Assembly (NCBI RefSeq): GCF_030684035.1
Contig: NZ_JAUXPI010000057.1
Span: forward strand, 1-63,800
Direction: 5' to 3'
DNA: 63,800 nucleotides
From: Phaeovulum sp.
GTDB taxonomy: Bacteria > Pseudomonadota > Alphaproteobacteria > Rhodobacterales > Rhodobacteraceae
Part shown: positions 17,832-27,158 of the stretch, in pieces
Layout: every line of letters starts with the position of its first letter
Position numbering within the stretch: the first letter of the stretch is position 1
The notes under the pieces: model-generated
Told to the model about the DNA's origin: nothing
Seen by the model: only the letters and a program-made list of their open reading frames with translations
The model's database searches: none
Program-made: the position numbers and the translations under genes

Positions 17832-18005
17832 TCAGGCGCGGCGCATGATGGAGCGGAGGCTGGGCGCAGCAGGCTTTGCCACTTCGCGGCGCTGCGCAAG
17901 AGTGGCCATGCGCGTCGCACCGCGTTGCCACGGCATGACGGCATCGGTTTTGGCGGCTTCGGTGATGGCAGATTGCAGCCAGCGGCGCGATTTTTTCTGG
18001 GTCAT
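17832..18005 (-). CDS. 57-residue basic protein, short conserved-type
   Basis: A short frame starting at the ATG at 18005 and ending TGA at 17832: MTQKKSRRWLQSAITEAA, then a core KTDAVMPWQRGATRMATLAQR and a basic tail. I recall similar small proteins with the MPW.RG..R pattern in Rhodobacteraceae, function unknown. AGGA and GAGAG precede the start. The protein is basic and rich in Arg and Ala. It stands alone between the Hint gene and yfiH. The recall of the family is from memory and should be searched. Confidence 0.6.
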   Translation of the reverse strand: MTQKKSRRWLQSAITEAAKTDAVMPWQRGATRMATLAQRREVAKPAAPSLRSIMRRA

Positions 18006-18233
18006 CTCTCGTATCCTGCCTTGGGCCGCTTGCGGCCAGTTACGGGTCTTGCCGCCCGGATAACCATTTCTCGCAAGTCATTGCGGCACCGATACGGCAT
18101 CACCGGGCAATTGCTGTGAACCCGGCAGCGGCGCGGGTGCCTCGGGGCATCGCGCAATTTGCAGCAAATCTTTGGGATTTTCGCTTACATGTCCCCCGGC
18201 GGCGCGGCGAATACGGCAGTATTGCGGCGCAGA

Positions 18234-18998
18234 TCAGAGCCGGATCGCCGAGAGCAGGCGGCCATAATCCGCTTCCTGCAAATGCGTGGCGCGGCGGTAG
18301 GAAAAGAACCGCTCCGGGTCGGAATAGGTGCAGTGCCGGGTCCATTCCGCATGCCCGATACCCGCCGCCCGGAGCCGGAAAAGCGCCAGCCCCGGCAGAT
18401 CGAACATCGGCCTGCCATTCGGTCCGCCACAAAAGAAACGGCTGTAGGTTTCCTCTTCGGCAAGGAAATCTGCCATGAAATCTTCGCCGACCTCGTAGGC
18501 GCGCTGGCTGATGCAGGGGCCGATCACCGCGGTGATTTTGTTGCGCCGCGCGCCGAGCCGCTCCATCGCCTCGACCGTCGCCTCAAGCACACCGGCAAGC
18601 GTCCCCTTCCAGCCCGCATGCGCGGCACCGATCACCCCGGCCGAGGCATCGGCAAAAAGCACCGGCTGGCAATCGGCGGTCAGCACGGTCAACACCACGC
18701 CGGGGGTGGCGGTAACCAGCGCATCGGCGCGGGGCAGCGGCGCGGGCAGGGGCGCGGTGACGGTCACGACCACGGCGGAATGGACCTGATGCACCCCGGC
18801 CAGCGCCTCGGGCCCGGCCCCCATTGCCGCCGCGGCACGGGCGCGGTTGATCGCCACCGCCTCGCTCTGGTCGCTTGACCCCGGGCCGCAATTCAGCCCG
18901 GCAAAAATGCCCGACGAGGCACCGCCGTGGCGGGTAAAGAAACCGTGGCGAAACGGGCTCAGCGCGGGCGCGGTCAGAAACTCAAGCGTCGTGGGCAT
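18234..18998 (-). CDS. pgeF: YfiH/PgeF-type polyphenol oxidase family protein
   Basis: 254 residues from the ATG at 18998 ([14 protein letters not shown]). The laccase-domain family signature is present: GFFTRHGGASSG, VHSA in HQVHSAVVV, VLTADCQPVLFAD, and AAHAGWKGTLAGVLEATV, giving the Cys and two His of the zinc/copper site. Family members act on purine nucleosides or remove wrong residues from peptidoglycan precursors (PgeF); the older laccase label is uncertain. It overlaps midA by 17 bases in the lgt-midA-yfiH cluster. Confidence 0.88.
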   Translation of the reverse strand: MPTTLEFLTAPALSPFRHGFFTRHGGASSGIFAGLNCGPGSSDQSEAVAINRARAAAAMGAGPEALAGVHQVHSAVVVTVTAPLPAPLPRADALVTATPGVVLTVLTADCQPVLFADASAGVIGAAHAGWKGTLAGVLEATVEAMERLGARRNKITAVIGPCISQRAYEVGEDFMADFLAEEETYSRFFCGGPNGRPMFDLPGLALFRLRAAGIGHAEWTRHCTYSDPERFFSYRRATHLQEADYGRLLSAIRL

Positions 18999-20106
18999 GG
19001 TCTGCCTTTGGCTGATCCGGCGCGAACCCGGCTGGAGGGGGGGCACGCAGTGGGTGAATCGCGAGTGCTTTGAACAGGTTTCCCATTTCCTGCGGGTGGG
19101 TCAAGCGTCGGTGCGCGGCAATGTGGTTTTCCAGCGCCGCGCCCGAAAGCTGCTGCGCCAGCTTGCGCGCGCGCTCGGTGACGCCGAGCCGTTCCAGCAG
19201 CACCCCTTGCGGGACCAGCGCACTGGCCGCCGCCCCCGCCGCGCGCGCCGCCGCAGCGAGCGGCGCAAACGCCACATGCGCGGTCAGGTCGGCCTCGCCC
19301 GGCCGCTCCAGCGGGTTGCAGGGCGCATGCTTGCGCAGCGCCTGAAAGGTATCGCCCAGGCTCTGCCAGCCGCCGTAGTCGATGAAAATCGCGGCACCAC
19401 CATGCGCCGCGATGCGCCGCGCGATCTCGGCCGCCGCCGCCTCGGCCGGGGCACAGGTTTCAACCACGTCGCCCTCTCGGGTGTCGGCACGCCGCGCGGC
19501 CAGCGCCGCGAGCGGCAGCGGCGGTGCCAGCCCGAAGGCCAGCGTGCCGCCAGACAGCCCGACCTGCCGCTCGGCCCAGCAGTCGTGCTGGCGCACGAAC
19601 TGGCGGATCGGCAGCGCATCGAAAAACTCGTTTGCGACCAGAAACAGCGGCGCTTCGGGAAGCTCGGAAAGGCCCGTGTGCCAGTGCGGCTGAAAGGCGG
19701 CGAGTTTGGCGGCCTGCACCGCGCGCAAGGCGGGCGAGGCCTCGACCAGATGCAGCCGCGCCGCCGCCAGAAACCCCGGAACCCGCCCCGCCGCGCGCAG
19801 CATGTCTGCCATCAGCGTGCCGCGCCCCGGCCCCGGTTCGGCAAGCACGAAGCGCGCGGGTGCCGCCTGATCGACCCAGCTTTGCGCCAGTGCAAGGCCC
19901 AGAACTTCGCCAAACATCTGGCTGATCTCGGGAGCGGTGGTAAAATCACCTGCCGCGCCGAGTGGATCGCGGGTGGTGTAATAGCCGTGCTCGGGGTCGA
20001 GCAGGCAGGTGGCCATGTAGTCCGAAAGCGGCATCGGCCCGCAGGACGAAATGCGCCGCGCCAGAGCGCGCGCGAGCGGGGTCACCGGGCCCGCCACAAG
20101 AACCAC
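18982..20106 (-). CDS. MidA/NDUFAF7-type SAM-dependent methyltransferase
   Basis: 374 residues. N-terminal [19 protein letters not shown], then [20 protein letters not shown], both signatures of the MidA family (NDUFAF7 in mitochondria, which methylates an arginine of a complex I subunit). The SAM-binding glycine motif is in [16 protein letters not shown]. The bacterial substrate is not established. Its start lies inside the end of lgt (25-base overlap) and its end overlaps yfiH, the usual alphaproteobacterial order. Confidence 0.88.
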   Translation of the reverse strand: MVLVAGPVTPLARALARRISSCGPMPLSDYMATCLLDPEHGYYTTRDPLGAAGDFTTAPEISQMFGEVLGLALAQSWVDQAAPARFVLAEPGPGRGTLMADMLRAAGRVPGFLAAARLHLVEASPALRAVQAAKLAAFQPHWHTGLSELPEAPLFLVANEFFDALPIRQFVRQHDCWAERQVGLSGGTLAFGLAPPLPLAALAARRADTREGDVVETCAPAEAAAAEIARRIAAHGGAAIFIDYGGWQSLGDTFQALRKHAPCNPLERPGEADLTAHVAFAPLAAAARAAGAAASALVPQGVLLERLGVTERARKLAQQLSGAALENHIAAHRRLTHPQEMGNLFKALAIHPLRAPPPAGFAPDQPKADHAHDA

Positions 20107-20951
20107 AGACCCGCGGCCAGCATTGGCAGCGACAGCATTTGCCCCATGCTCAGCCCGTAGCCCGCCACGCCGATCACATGGCCAAGCGGATTGTCAGGGG
20201 TAATGTACTGCGCATCTGCCTGACGGAAGAATTCGACAAAGAACCGCGCCGCGCCGTAGCCCGCGAGGAATGTGCCGAGCAGCCGCCCCGGTGCCAAAAG
20301 CGCGCCCCGGCGCAGCAGCACCACGAGCACAAGGCCAAGCAGCAAGCCTTCAAGCCCCGCCTCGTAAAGCTGCGAGGGGTGGCGCGCGCAGGGGCCGATC
20401 ACGCCGGGGCAATTCTGCGCCTCGGGTCCGGGGAATATCACCCCCCAGGGAAGCGTGGTCGGGCGGCCCCAAAGCTCGGCGTTGATAAAATTGGCGATCC
20501 GCCCGAGCATCAGCCCGGCGGGGGTCGCGAGCGCGAAGGCATCGGCGAGCCGCAAGGGGGAAACGGCGTGGCGGCGGCAGAACCACAGACCCGCCACCAC
20601 GACCCCCAGCAGGCCGCCGTGAAACGCCATGCCGCCCTGCCAGACCTTCACGATTTCAAGCGGATGCGCGAGGTAATAGCCGGGCTGATAGAACAGCACG
20701 AAACCGAGCCGTCCGCCCAGAACCACGCCGATCACCACCGCGGTCAGCAGATCTTCGACCGCCGCAGGCTGCATCGGTGCCTGCCCGCCCCAAAGCGCCG
20801 GGCGGCGCATCAGCACCACAAGGATGCGCCAGGCGATCAGCAGGCCTGCGATATAGGCCAGCGCATACCAGCGCAGCGCAAACTCGAAGCCCCAGAGGGT
20901 GATCGAAAACACTTCCGGGCTGAGCGCGGGAAAGGCGATGGCGGGGTTCAT
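20082..20951 (-). CDS. lgt: prolipoprotein diacylglyceryl transferase
   Basis: 289 residues with seven membrane spans. Lgt moves diacylglycerol from phosphatidylglycerol to the lipobox cysteine, the first step of lipoprotein maturation in the inner membrane. Signature segments are [38 protein letters not shown], and [16 protein letters not shown] with the catalytic-region residues. First gene of the minus-strand lgt-midA-yfiH unit. Confidence 0.95.
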   Translation of the reverse strand: MNPAIAFPALSPEVFSITLWGFEFALRWYALAYIAGLLIAWRILVVLMRRPALWGGQAPMQPAAVEDLLTAVVIGVVLGGRLGFVLFYQPGYYLAHPLEIVKVWQGGMAFHGGLLGVVVAGLWFCRRHAVSPLRLADAFALATPAGLMLGRIANFINAELWGRPTTLPWGVIFPGPEAQNCPGVIGPCARHPSQLYEAGLEGLLLGLVLVVLLRRGALLAPGRLLGTFLAGYGAARFFVEFFRQADAQYITPDNPLGHVIGVAGYGLSMGQMLSLPMLAAGLWFLWRAR

Positions 20952-21059
20952 GGCGGCTCCTTCGTGGCGCAGAAAGACCCCGGCGCGAAAGCGAAGTCAA
21001 CCTTGAGCTTTTGCACCCGCCCGCCCATATAGGACCAAATCCCGATGCAGGAGCCCGCC

Positions 21060-21326
21060 ATGCAGACGCCCAACAAGTTCTTCGACGAGATGTCCAAGCT
21101 GATGACCAACGCCGTCGGTGTGGCGCAGGGGGCCAAGACCGAGGCCGAGACCGCCGTGAAAGGCTGGATGGACCGCTGGCTTGCCGACCGCGATTTTGTC
21201 ACCCGCGAGGAATTTGACGCGGTCAAGGCGATGGCCGCGAAAGCGCGCGAGGAAAACGAGGCGCTGAAGGCGCGGCTGGATGCGCTGGAAGCCAAGCCCG
21301 CGAAAGCTGCCAAGCCCAAGGCCTGA
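21060..21326 (+). CDS. UbiK/YqiC-like accessory factor
   Basis: 88 residues from the ATG at 21060 (MQTPNKFFDEMSKLM), chosen because GGAG lies 8 bases upstream; an in-frame ATG five codons earlier is possible. The protein is helical, with a C-terminal coiled coil (FVTREEFDAVKAMAAKAREE) and a lysine/alanine tail, as in the BMFP/UbiK family. UbiK assists ubiquinone synthesis in other proteobacteria; a matching role here is inference. It is divergent from lgt. Confidence 0.8.
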   Translation: MQTPNKFFDEMSKLMTNAVGVAQGAKTEAETAVKGWMDRWLADRDFVTREEFDAVKAMAAKAREENEALKARLDALEAKPAKAAKPKA

Positions 21327-21355
21327 AGGGCCGGGTGACGCGGCGACCGGCCCTT
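21326..21355 (+). terminator. hairpin at the end of the ubiK-like gene
   Basis: AAGGGCCGG and CCGGCCCTT form a perfect 9-bp stem with a 12-base loop, overlapping the stop codon of the ubiK-like gene. No U-tract follows directly, so termination here would be weak or factor-assisted. A TATTTTTTT run lies farther on at 21412-21420. Confidence 0.4.
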
Positions 21356-21439
21356 GCCCCGGCCGGAACACGCCGCCCGGGGCGCGGGCTGCAAAACCGC
21401 TCCGCGGGGGATATTTTTTTCTGAAGCAGGATGCGGGGG

Positions 21440-21751
21440 TCAGGGCTTCAGGCGCTGGCGCAGCTTGCCGTCAGGGCCGTAAAGCAGCACCTCGCCAGTT
21501 TTCGTGACCACCACGATCACGCCTTCGGCGAAGGTGAGCGCGGCGATTTCGGCACCCTCCGGCAGCGCGATGTTTGCGGGCAGGGCGGGCAGCAGCGGCG
21601 CGGGTGCCGCGAGGCGGATGACAAGCAGAACGATGATCGCTAGAAGGCCCGCAATCATCGTGGCGGTCAGCACGGTCACCAGACGTTTGACAAAACGCAG
21701 GTCTGGCGGCAGCGGCGCGGGTGCGGGTGGCTCGGAAGGCAGAACGGACAT
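21440..21751 (-). CDS. DUF6476-like single-span membrane protein
   Basis: 103 residues: proline-rich cytosolic head, one membrane span (about 27-50: TVLTATMIAGLLAIIVLLVI), then a small C-terminal domain with EGVIVVVTKTGEVLLYGPDG resembling a beta-propeller-like strand pair. I associate it with the DUF6476 family of Rhodobacterales. The ATG at 21751 overlaps the ATG of rluD at 21750 on the opposite strand, so the two genes start back to back on one CATG. Confidence 0.72.
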   Translation of the reverse strand: MSVLPSEPPAPAPLPPDLRFVKRLVTVLTATMIAGLLAIIVLLVIRLAAPAPLLPALPANIALPEGAEIAALTFAEGVIVVVTKTGEVLLYGPDGKLRQRLKP

Positions 21752-22778
21752 GGAAACGCGCATCCTTGAGGTGTTGATCGGCGAGGCCCCGCCCGAGCGT
21801 CTTGATAAGGCGCTGGCGCGCGATGTGCCAGAGGCCGCGGCGCTTTCGCGCTCGCGCCTTGCGCGGCTGATTGGCGAGGGGGCGGTGAGCCGCGCCGGGA
21901 CCGCGATCACCGATCTCAAGGCGCGGGTGGCGGAAGGTGAGGTCTACGCCATCGCGCTTGCGCCGCCGCGCGCCGTCGAAACCGCCGCCGAGGACATCGC
22001 GCTTTGCGTGATCTGGGAGGATGACGACCTCATCGTGATCGACAAGCCCGCAGGTCTCGTGGTGCACCCGGCACCGGGGTCGGAAGCCGGCACGCTGGTC
22101 AACGCGCTTTTGCACCATTTTGGCGGGCGGCTTTCGGGAGTGGGGGGCGAGGCGCGCCCCGGCATCGTGCACCGGATCGACAAGGATACCTCGGGCCTGC
22201 TGGTGGTGGCCAAGTCGGACCGCGCGCATCACGGGCTGGCGGCGCAGTTCGAGGCGCATTCGGTGCATCGGCGCTATCTGGCGCTGGTGCACGGGCTGCC
22301 CTCGGCCGCCGACCCGAGGTTGCGCGGCCTTCGCGGCGTGAGCTTCGAGGCGGCCAATGTGCTGCGCATCGAAACCCAGCTTGCGCGGCATCGCACCGAC
22401 CGGCAGCGGCAGGCGGTGAGCTGGGCGGGCGGGCGCCATGCGGTGACGCGGGCGCGGGTGTTGCAGGGGTTCGGCACCCCGCCCGCCGTTGCCCTGATGG
22501 AATGCTGGCTTGAAACCGGGCGCACGCATCAGATCCGGGTGCACATGGCCTATGCGGGGCATGGGCTGGTGGGCGATGCCACCTACGGTGGGGCCCGCAA
22601 GGCCGCGCCGCGCGCGCTTGGCGCGGCGGCGGCCGAGGCGCTGGGTGCCTTTCCGCGTCAGGCGCTGCATGCGGCAACGCTGGGCTTCGCGCACCCGGTT
22701 ACGGGCGAGCCGCTGGAGTTTGCCGCGCCATTGCCACCCGACATGGCGGCACTGTTGGCCGAGCTTGGTGGATCATAA
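21750..22778 (+). CDS. rluD: RluD-type 23S rRNA pseudouridine synthase
   Basis: 342 residues. N-terminal S4-like domain (RLDKALARDV, SRSRLARLIGEGAVS) and a pseudouridine synthase domain with the catalytic aspartate in GIVHRIDKDTSGLLVVAKS, preceded by VIDKPAGLVVHPAPG and followed by ETGRTHQIRVHMAYAGHGLV. It converts uridines in helix 69 of 23S rRNA. The start METRILEV overlaps the divergent membrane-protein gene by two bases. Confidence 0.92.
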   Translation: METRILEVLIGEAPPERLDKALARDVPEAAALSRSRLARLIGEGAVSRAGTAITDLKARVAEGEVYAIALAPPRAVETAAEDIALCVIWEDDDLIVIDKPAGLVVHPAPGSEAGTLVNALLHHFGGRLSGVGGEARPGIVHRIDKDTSGLLVVAKSDRAHHGLAAQFEAHSVHRRYLALVHGLPSAADPRLRGLRGVSFEAANVLRIETQLARHRTDRQRQAVSWAGGRHAVTRARVLQGFGTPPAVALMECWLETGRTHQIRVHMAYAGHGLVGDATYGGARKAAPRALGAAAAEALGAFPRQALHAATLGFAHPVTGEPLEFAAPLPPDMAALLAELGGS

Positions 22779-22929
22779 CGGCGTGAGCGGTGCCGTTTTC
22801 GCTGTTGCCCGACGGAAACCGGCTTCATTCTGCGTTCAGAAAGCCATGCTAGAGGCGCGGCGGCAGCCTTGACCCGCCGCCCGGCTTGGCCCATGTTGTT
22901 TGATCCTCGATCAGGGAGAAAGGTCGGAA

Positions 22930-23829
22930 ATGGCCAGTTACGCAAACCTTCCGGCACCGAGTCCGGAGCAAGGGATGAACCGCTACCTGCAGGAGATCCG
23001 CAAGTTTCCGCTGCTGGAGCCGGAAACGGAATACATGCTGGCCAAACGCTGGGTGGACCATCAGGATGCCGCCGCGGCGCACCGGATGGTGACGAGCCAC
23101 CTGCGCCTTGCCGCGAAAATCGCCATGGGCTACCGCGGCTATGGTCTGCCGCAAGCCGAGGTGATTTCCGAGGCGAACGTCGGGCTGATGCAGGCGGTCA
23201 AACGCTTTGACCCCGAGCGTGGATTTCGGCTTGCGACCTATGCGATGTGGTGGATACGTGCCTCCATTCAGGAATACATCCTGCGTTCCTGGAGCCTGGT
23301 GAAGCTTGGTACGACCTCGGCGCAGAAAAAGCTGTTCTTCAACCTGCGCAAGGCGAAAAGCCGGATCGGCGCGCTGGAAGAGGGTGATCTGCGCCCCGAG
23401 CATGTCGCCCGCATCGCCCATGATCTGAGCGTCACCGAAGCCGAAGTCGTGGCGATGAACCGCCGCCTGTCGGGCGGCGATGCCTCGCTCAATGCGCAGG
23501 TCGGCTCTGCCGATGGCGACGGTTCGACCCAGTGGCAGGACTGGCTTGAGGATGAAAGCACCAACACCGCCGAGGCCTATGCCGAGGCCGACGAGCTGGG
23601 TGCGCGCCGCGCCATGCTGGTTGCCGCGATGGATGTGCTGAACGAGCGCGAGCGTGATATTCTGGCACAGCGGCGGTTGCGCGATGATCCGGTGACGCTG
23701 GAAGAGCTTTCGGCGCAGTATGAGGTTTCGCGCGAGCGGATCCGCCAGATCGAGGTGCGCGCCTTCGAGAAGTTGCAGGACCGGATGCGGGTGTTGGCAC
23801 GCGAAAAGGGCATGCTGGTGCCTGCCTGA
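22930..23829 (+). CDS. rpoH: RNA polymerase heat-shock sigma factor RpoH
   Basis: 299 residues. Region 2 with the core-binding and -10 recognition segments (EANVGLMQAVKRFDPERG, ATYAMWWIRASIQEYILRS), the RpoH box QKKLFFNLR, region 4.2 helix-turn-helix (LEELSAQYEVSRERIRQIEV). It directs transcription of heat-shock genes such as the hsp20 in this window. Start at ATG 22930 after AGGGAGAAAGG. Rhodobacterales may have two RpoH paralogues; which one this is cannot be told. Followed by a strong terminator. Confidence 0.95.
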   Translation: MASYANLPAPSPEQGMNRYLQEIRKFPLLEPETEYMLAKRWVDHQDAAAAHRMVTSHLRLAAKIAMGYRGYGLPQAEVISEANVGLMQAVKRFDPERGFRLATYAMWWIRASIQEYILRSWSLVKLGTTSAQKKLFFNLRKAKSRIGALEEGDLRPEHVARIAHDLSVTEAEVVAMNRRLSGGDASLNAQVGSADGDGSTQWQDWLEDESTNTAEAYAEADELGARRAMLVAAMDVLNERERDILAQRRLRDDPVTLEELSAQYEVSRERIRQIEVRAFEKLQDRMRVLAREKGMLVPA

Positions 23830-23855
23830 GTGCAGGCGGGCCTTGCGCAAGTGAC

Positions 23856-23893
23856 GCCCGCCCGTGCCTTCGCCCGGGCGGGCTTTGTTTTTT
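23856..23893 (+). terminator. intrinsic terminator after rpoH
   Basis: GCCCGCCCG and CGGGCGGGC make a perfect 9-bp stem around a 10-base loop, followed directly by TTTGTTTTTT. It begins 26 bases after the rpoH stop. The clearest intrinsic terminator in the window. Confidence 0.9.
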
Positions 23894-23971
23894 CCCGCCG
23901 GTCGCTCCGCGCTTTCCATTTCACCGCCACGGGGTTAGCTTTCGCGTGGGATGCGGCGGGAAGGGGCTAGC

Positions 23972-24949
23972 ATGAAACCGGTGAACTGGGGCATTCTTGG
24001 TGCGGCGAAATTTGCGCGCGAGCAGATGGGGCCAGCAATTCATGCGGCGCGGGGGGCGCGGCTGGTAGCGCTTGCGACTTCGGCAGCGGCGCGCGCTGAA
24101 CCTTTCCGCGACTTTTGCCCCGATCTTTTGGTGCACGGAAGTTATGAGGCGCTGCTCGCCGACCCGGCGATTGACGCGGTCTATATTCCGCTGCCGAACC
24201 ATCTGCATGTCGAATGGTCGCTGAAGGCGCTGGCGGCGGGCAAGCATGTGCTTTGCGAAAAGCCGGTGGCAATGACGCTGGCCGAGCTTGACGCGCTGAT
24301 CGCGGCGCGCGATGCCTCGGGGTTGCTGGCCGCCGAGGCTTACATGATCGTCCATCATCCGCAGTGGCAGCGGGTGCGCGACTGGATCGCGGCGGGCGAG
24401 ATTGGCCGCGTCGAACATGCCGATGCGCATTTCAGCTACGACAACCGTGCCGACCCCGGCAACATCCGCAACAGTGCGGAAATGGGCGGCGGCAGCATCC
24501 GCGACATCGGGGTTTACATCTACAGCTCGGTGCGCTTTGCCACCGGGGCAGAGCCGGAGGCGCTTTCAGCGCGGATCCGGCGCGAAAACGGCGTTGATAC
24601 CTGGGCGGCGGTTTCGGGTGACTTTGCGGGGCCGCAGGGGCGGTTCAGCTATACCGGCCTCACCTCGATGCGGCTTTATCCGCGCCAGGAAGTGGTGTTT
24701 CAGGGCGAGCGCGGGTTGATCCGGCTGACTGCGCCGTTCAACCCCGCCGTATTCGGCGACGCGCACATTGAAATGCGCCGCCGTGGCTTGCCGGATCTGG
24801 TCGAACATTTTCCCGCCGCGCGGCAGTATGTGCTTCAGGTCGAGGCCTTCGGGCGCAGCCTGCGCGAGGGCGCGCCCTACCCTTGGCGGCTGGAAGATGC
24901 GCGCGGCACGCAGGCGATGATCGAAATGGTGTTCGCCAGCGAGGTCTGA
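23972..24949 (+). CDS. Gfo/Idh/MocA family oxidoreductase
   Basis: 325 residues from the ATG at 23972 (MKPVNWGILGAAKFA) behind GGAAGGGG. N-terminal Rossmann fold (GAAKFAREQMGPAI), the family motif CEKPVAMTLAEL with the catalytic-region lysine, and a C-terminal alpha/beta domain (GGGSIRDIGVYIYSSVRF). Members oxidise or reduce sugars and related polyols with NAD(P). Substrate unknown. The acyl-ligase gene starts 69 bases after it, so they may be co-transcribed. Confidence 0.88.
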   Translation: MKPVNWGILGAAKFAREQMGPAIHAARGARLVALATSAAARAEPFRDFCPDLLVHGSYEALLADPAIDAVYIPLPNHLHVEWSLKALAAGKHVLCEKPVAMTLAELDALIAARDASGLLAAEAYMIVHHPQWQRVRDWIAAGEIGRVEHADAHFSYDNRADPGNIRNSAEMGGGSIRDIGVYIYSSVRFATGAEPEALSARIRRENGVDTWAAVSGDFAGPQGRFSYTGLTSMRLYPRQEVVFQGERGLIRLTAPFNPAVFGDAHIEMRRRGLPDLVEHFPAARQYVLQVEAFGRSLREGAPYPWRLEDARGTQAMIEMVFASEV

Positions 24950-25018
24950 ACCGCGCACCGCTTGCTCGCTCTGGCGAGGCGGTATCTACTGCGCGCATCA
25001 AGGCTCAAGGGGGCACAG

Positions 25019-26461
25019 ATGCGGCTGATTACGGCATTTTGCGAAACGGCACGGCGTTTTCCCGACAAGGTCGCGTTGATTACCGAGAAAAGTCAGCTCA
25101 GCTTCAGCGAAATCCTGCAAGTGGCAAAGGCCTGCGAGGCTGCGCTTCTGGCGCGCGGGCTGCGGGGCGGCATGCGCATCGTGCTCACCTCGGAGCGGCC
25201 CGAATTTGCCATCGCCTTTGCCCTGCTGCTCAGTCGGCATTCGCTGACAGTGATCTTTGCATCGGCGCGCTTGGTGCACGAGGCGGGCATTGCCTACGAT
25301 CTGGCGGTGGGCACCGAAACATCACCGCTGTTGCCAGCGGAAAGCCAGGTGGTGGTCGAACCGGGCTGGTTCGGCACCGTGCCGCAAGCGTCGCTTGACG
25401 GCTTCGAGCAGGCCGGGGGCGATGGCGGGGCGTTTGTCATTGCCACGTCGGGCAGCACCGGGCTGCCGAAGTTCGTGGTGACCGGCGAGGCCGCGCAGAT
25501 GCGCAACTTCATGGGCATCGACTACTGGCGCGCCGATCCGGCCGCACCGGACATGCGCCTGCTGATAACCGTTTCGATGCAGATGCTATGGGCGATCGCC
25601 GCCAATTTTCGGGTCTTGCTTGCCGGCGGCAGCGTGGTGGCGCTGAGCGAGCACCGCAACCGGCCGCTGCAATATATCGATCTCGCCCGCGTCAGCCATC
25701 TGGAAACCACACCGGTGGTGATCCGCCAGATGCTCGAGGTTGCCAATGCGGCGCAATACCTGACTGCGCTGCGCTCGATCGTGGTCGGGGGCGCATTTGC
25801 CAGCACCGAGTTGATGGCGCGCATCGCCGAGAAAACCGCGGCGACAATTGATGTGGCCTATGGCACCTCGGAATTTGGCGCGCTGTGTCTGGCGCGGTTC
25901 GACCCCGCAAGCCCGCATGGCGAGGGTTATCTGGGCGAGATTTTCCGCTCCGATATCGAAATTGCGTTCTTCGACGAGGCGCTGCGGCCCTTGCCGGGCG
26001 CGTCGGAAGGGGTGGTGGGTTTTCGCAGCTTGCGCGGCGATGCCCCCGGAACCTATCTGAAATCGGGCGCGGACGCGGCGCAGAAAGGCTTTCCGGGGGG
26101 CTATTTCTTTCCCGGCGATGTGATGCGCCGGGTCGGCAACCACCTTTACCTGATAGGAAGGATCAAGAACATCATCAACGTCGGCGGCAACAAGATTGCC
26201 CTTGAGGCAGTGCAGGTGGCGCTGGAGGCGGCGCTGAATGTTGATGCGCTCGCCTGTCTGGCAAGGACTGATGCGATGGGGCTTGAGGAGTTGCTGGTGG
26301 TGCACACCGGGCCGGAGCCGATTGCACCGCTGGCCGCACAGGCGGTTCTCGATCAGCATTTTCCCGGCCTGCACCTTGGCCGCATCCTGCACCGCGAGGC
26401 GCTGCCGGTCACCGCAGGGGGCAAGGTCGATCTGAACGCGCTGCGCAGCGAACTGCTCTGA
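25019..26461 (+). CDS. class I adenylate-forming acyl ligase
   Basis: 480 residues from the ATG at 25019 (MRLITAFCETARRFPD) behind AAGGGGG. AMP-binding core: P-loop-like VIATSGSTGLPKFVV, motif VAYGTSEFGALC, hinge/A8 GDVMRRVGNHLYLIGR, and A10 GKVDLNAL with the catalytic lysine. Shorter than many acyl-CoA synthetases. It activates a carboxylic acid as acyl-AMP, then transfers it to CoA or a carrier protein. No carrier protein or PKS/NRPS gene is adjacent, so the substrate remains open. Confidence 0.85.
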   Translation: MRLITAFCETARRFPDKVALITEKSQLSFSEILQVAKACEAALLARGLRGGMRIVLTSERPEFAIAFALLLSRHSLTVIFASARLVHEAGIAYDLAVGTETSPLLPAESQVVVEPGWFGTVPQASLDGFEQAGGDGGAFVIATSGSTGLPKFVVTGEAAQMRNFMGIDYWRADPAAPDMRLLITVSMQMLWAIAANFRVLLAGGSVVALSEHRNRPLQYIDLARVSHLETTPVVIRQMLEVANAAQYLTALRSIVVGGAFASTELMARIAEKTAATIDVAYGTSEFGALCLARFDPASPHGEGYLGEIFRSDIEIAFFDEALRPLPGASEGVVGFRSLRGDAPGTYLKSGADAAQKGFPGGYFFPGDVMRRVGNHLYLIGRIKNIINVGGNKIALEAVQVALEAALNVDALACLARTDAMGLEELLVVHTGPEPIAPLAAQAVLDQHFPGLHLGRILHREALPVTAGGKVDLNALRSELL

Positions 26462-26482
26462 TTGGGCCGAGCGAAATGCGAA

Positions 26483-26503
26483 GGCCCGCCTTCGGGGCGG
26501 GCC
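26483..26503. terminator. GC-rich hairpin between convergent genes
   Basis: GGCCCGCC and GGCGGGCC form an 8-bp stem with a 5-base loop in the 63-base gap between the acyl ligase and the convergent beta-barrel gene. No U-run is seen on either strand, so it may work as a weak bidirectional terminator. Confidence 0.5.
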
Positions 26504-26524
26504 AGGCAAGCCATCTGCTCAGGC

Positions 26525-27076
26525 TCAGAAGCGCAGACCGGCGCGGATCGACAGGGTGGTCATCGGCCGGGTGTCGAGATAGCCAAGACCGCTATCGTCA
26601 ACAATGTTGCGTGCCAGCAACTCGGCACCAACAAACATCCGGTCATTCACCCCATAGTCGAGCCCGACGCCGTAGTTGAGGCCGTGGAAATTGTTGCTGG
26701 CAGCCTCATATTGGGAAGTGCCCGCACTGTAGCCGACCAAGGCATAAACAAGCATGCTGCCATAGGTGGTGCCAAGACGCAGTTTCAGATCTGCGAGGCT
26801 CTTGAGGTAGTCATCGAGGTTGCTGGTAACAACCTCTCCAAGCGTGACGGCAAGTTCGCCGCCCAAAACCAGGTTGCCAAACGGCACGTTGTAGCCCGCA
26901 AAGAGCTGCGCGTTGCCACCATTGAAATCGCCATAGTTGGCATTGTAATTGAAGCCACCGCCGGAAAGGCCGACCGCGCCGCCGACATAGGCACCACTCC
27001 ACTGCTGCGCTGCGGCTGGCGCGGCGACGCTGCCAAGTGCGATAGCCGATACGACGGCGGTTTTCAGACCCTTCAT
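26525..27076 (-). CDS. small outer-membrane beta-barrel protein
   Basis: 183 residues from the ATG at 27076: signal peptide MKGLKTAVVSAIALGSVA ending AAPAAAQQ, then alternating strands (GAYVGGAVGLSGGGFNY, LFAGYNVPFGNLVLGGELAV) and a last strand ending in Phe (LSIRAGLRF), the mark of outer-membrane porin-like barrels. About eight strands fit OmpW/Opa-size proteins. Function unknown; a surface structural or permeability role is only inference. Confidence 0.85.
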   Translation of the reverse strand: MKGLKTAVVSAIALGSVAAPAAAQQWSGAYVGGAVGLSGGGFNYNANYGDFNGGNAQLFAGYNVPFGNLVLGGELAVTLGEVVTSNLDDYLKSLADLKLRLGTTYGSMLVYALVGYSAGTSQYEAASNNFHGLNYGVGLDYGVNDRMFVGAELLARNIVDDSGLGYLDTRPMTTLSIRAGLRF

Positions 27077-27158
27077 CTCAGCGACTCCCAAAGCTCGGTT
27101 TGTCGGCATTCTAGCAGATGCGCGCCGGGCTGTCCTGCCGAAATCGGGGCATTCGGGG

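Noticed and set aside
18116-18233. Possible short gene between the 57-residue frame and yfiH.
   Set aside because: Frames here are short, lack a ribosome-binding site and have no recognisable sequence.
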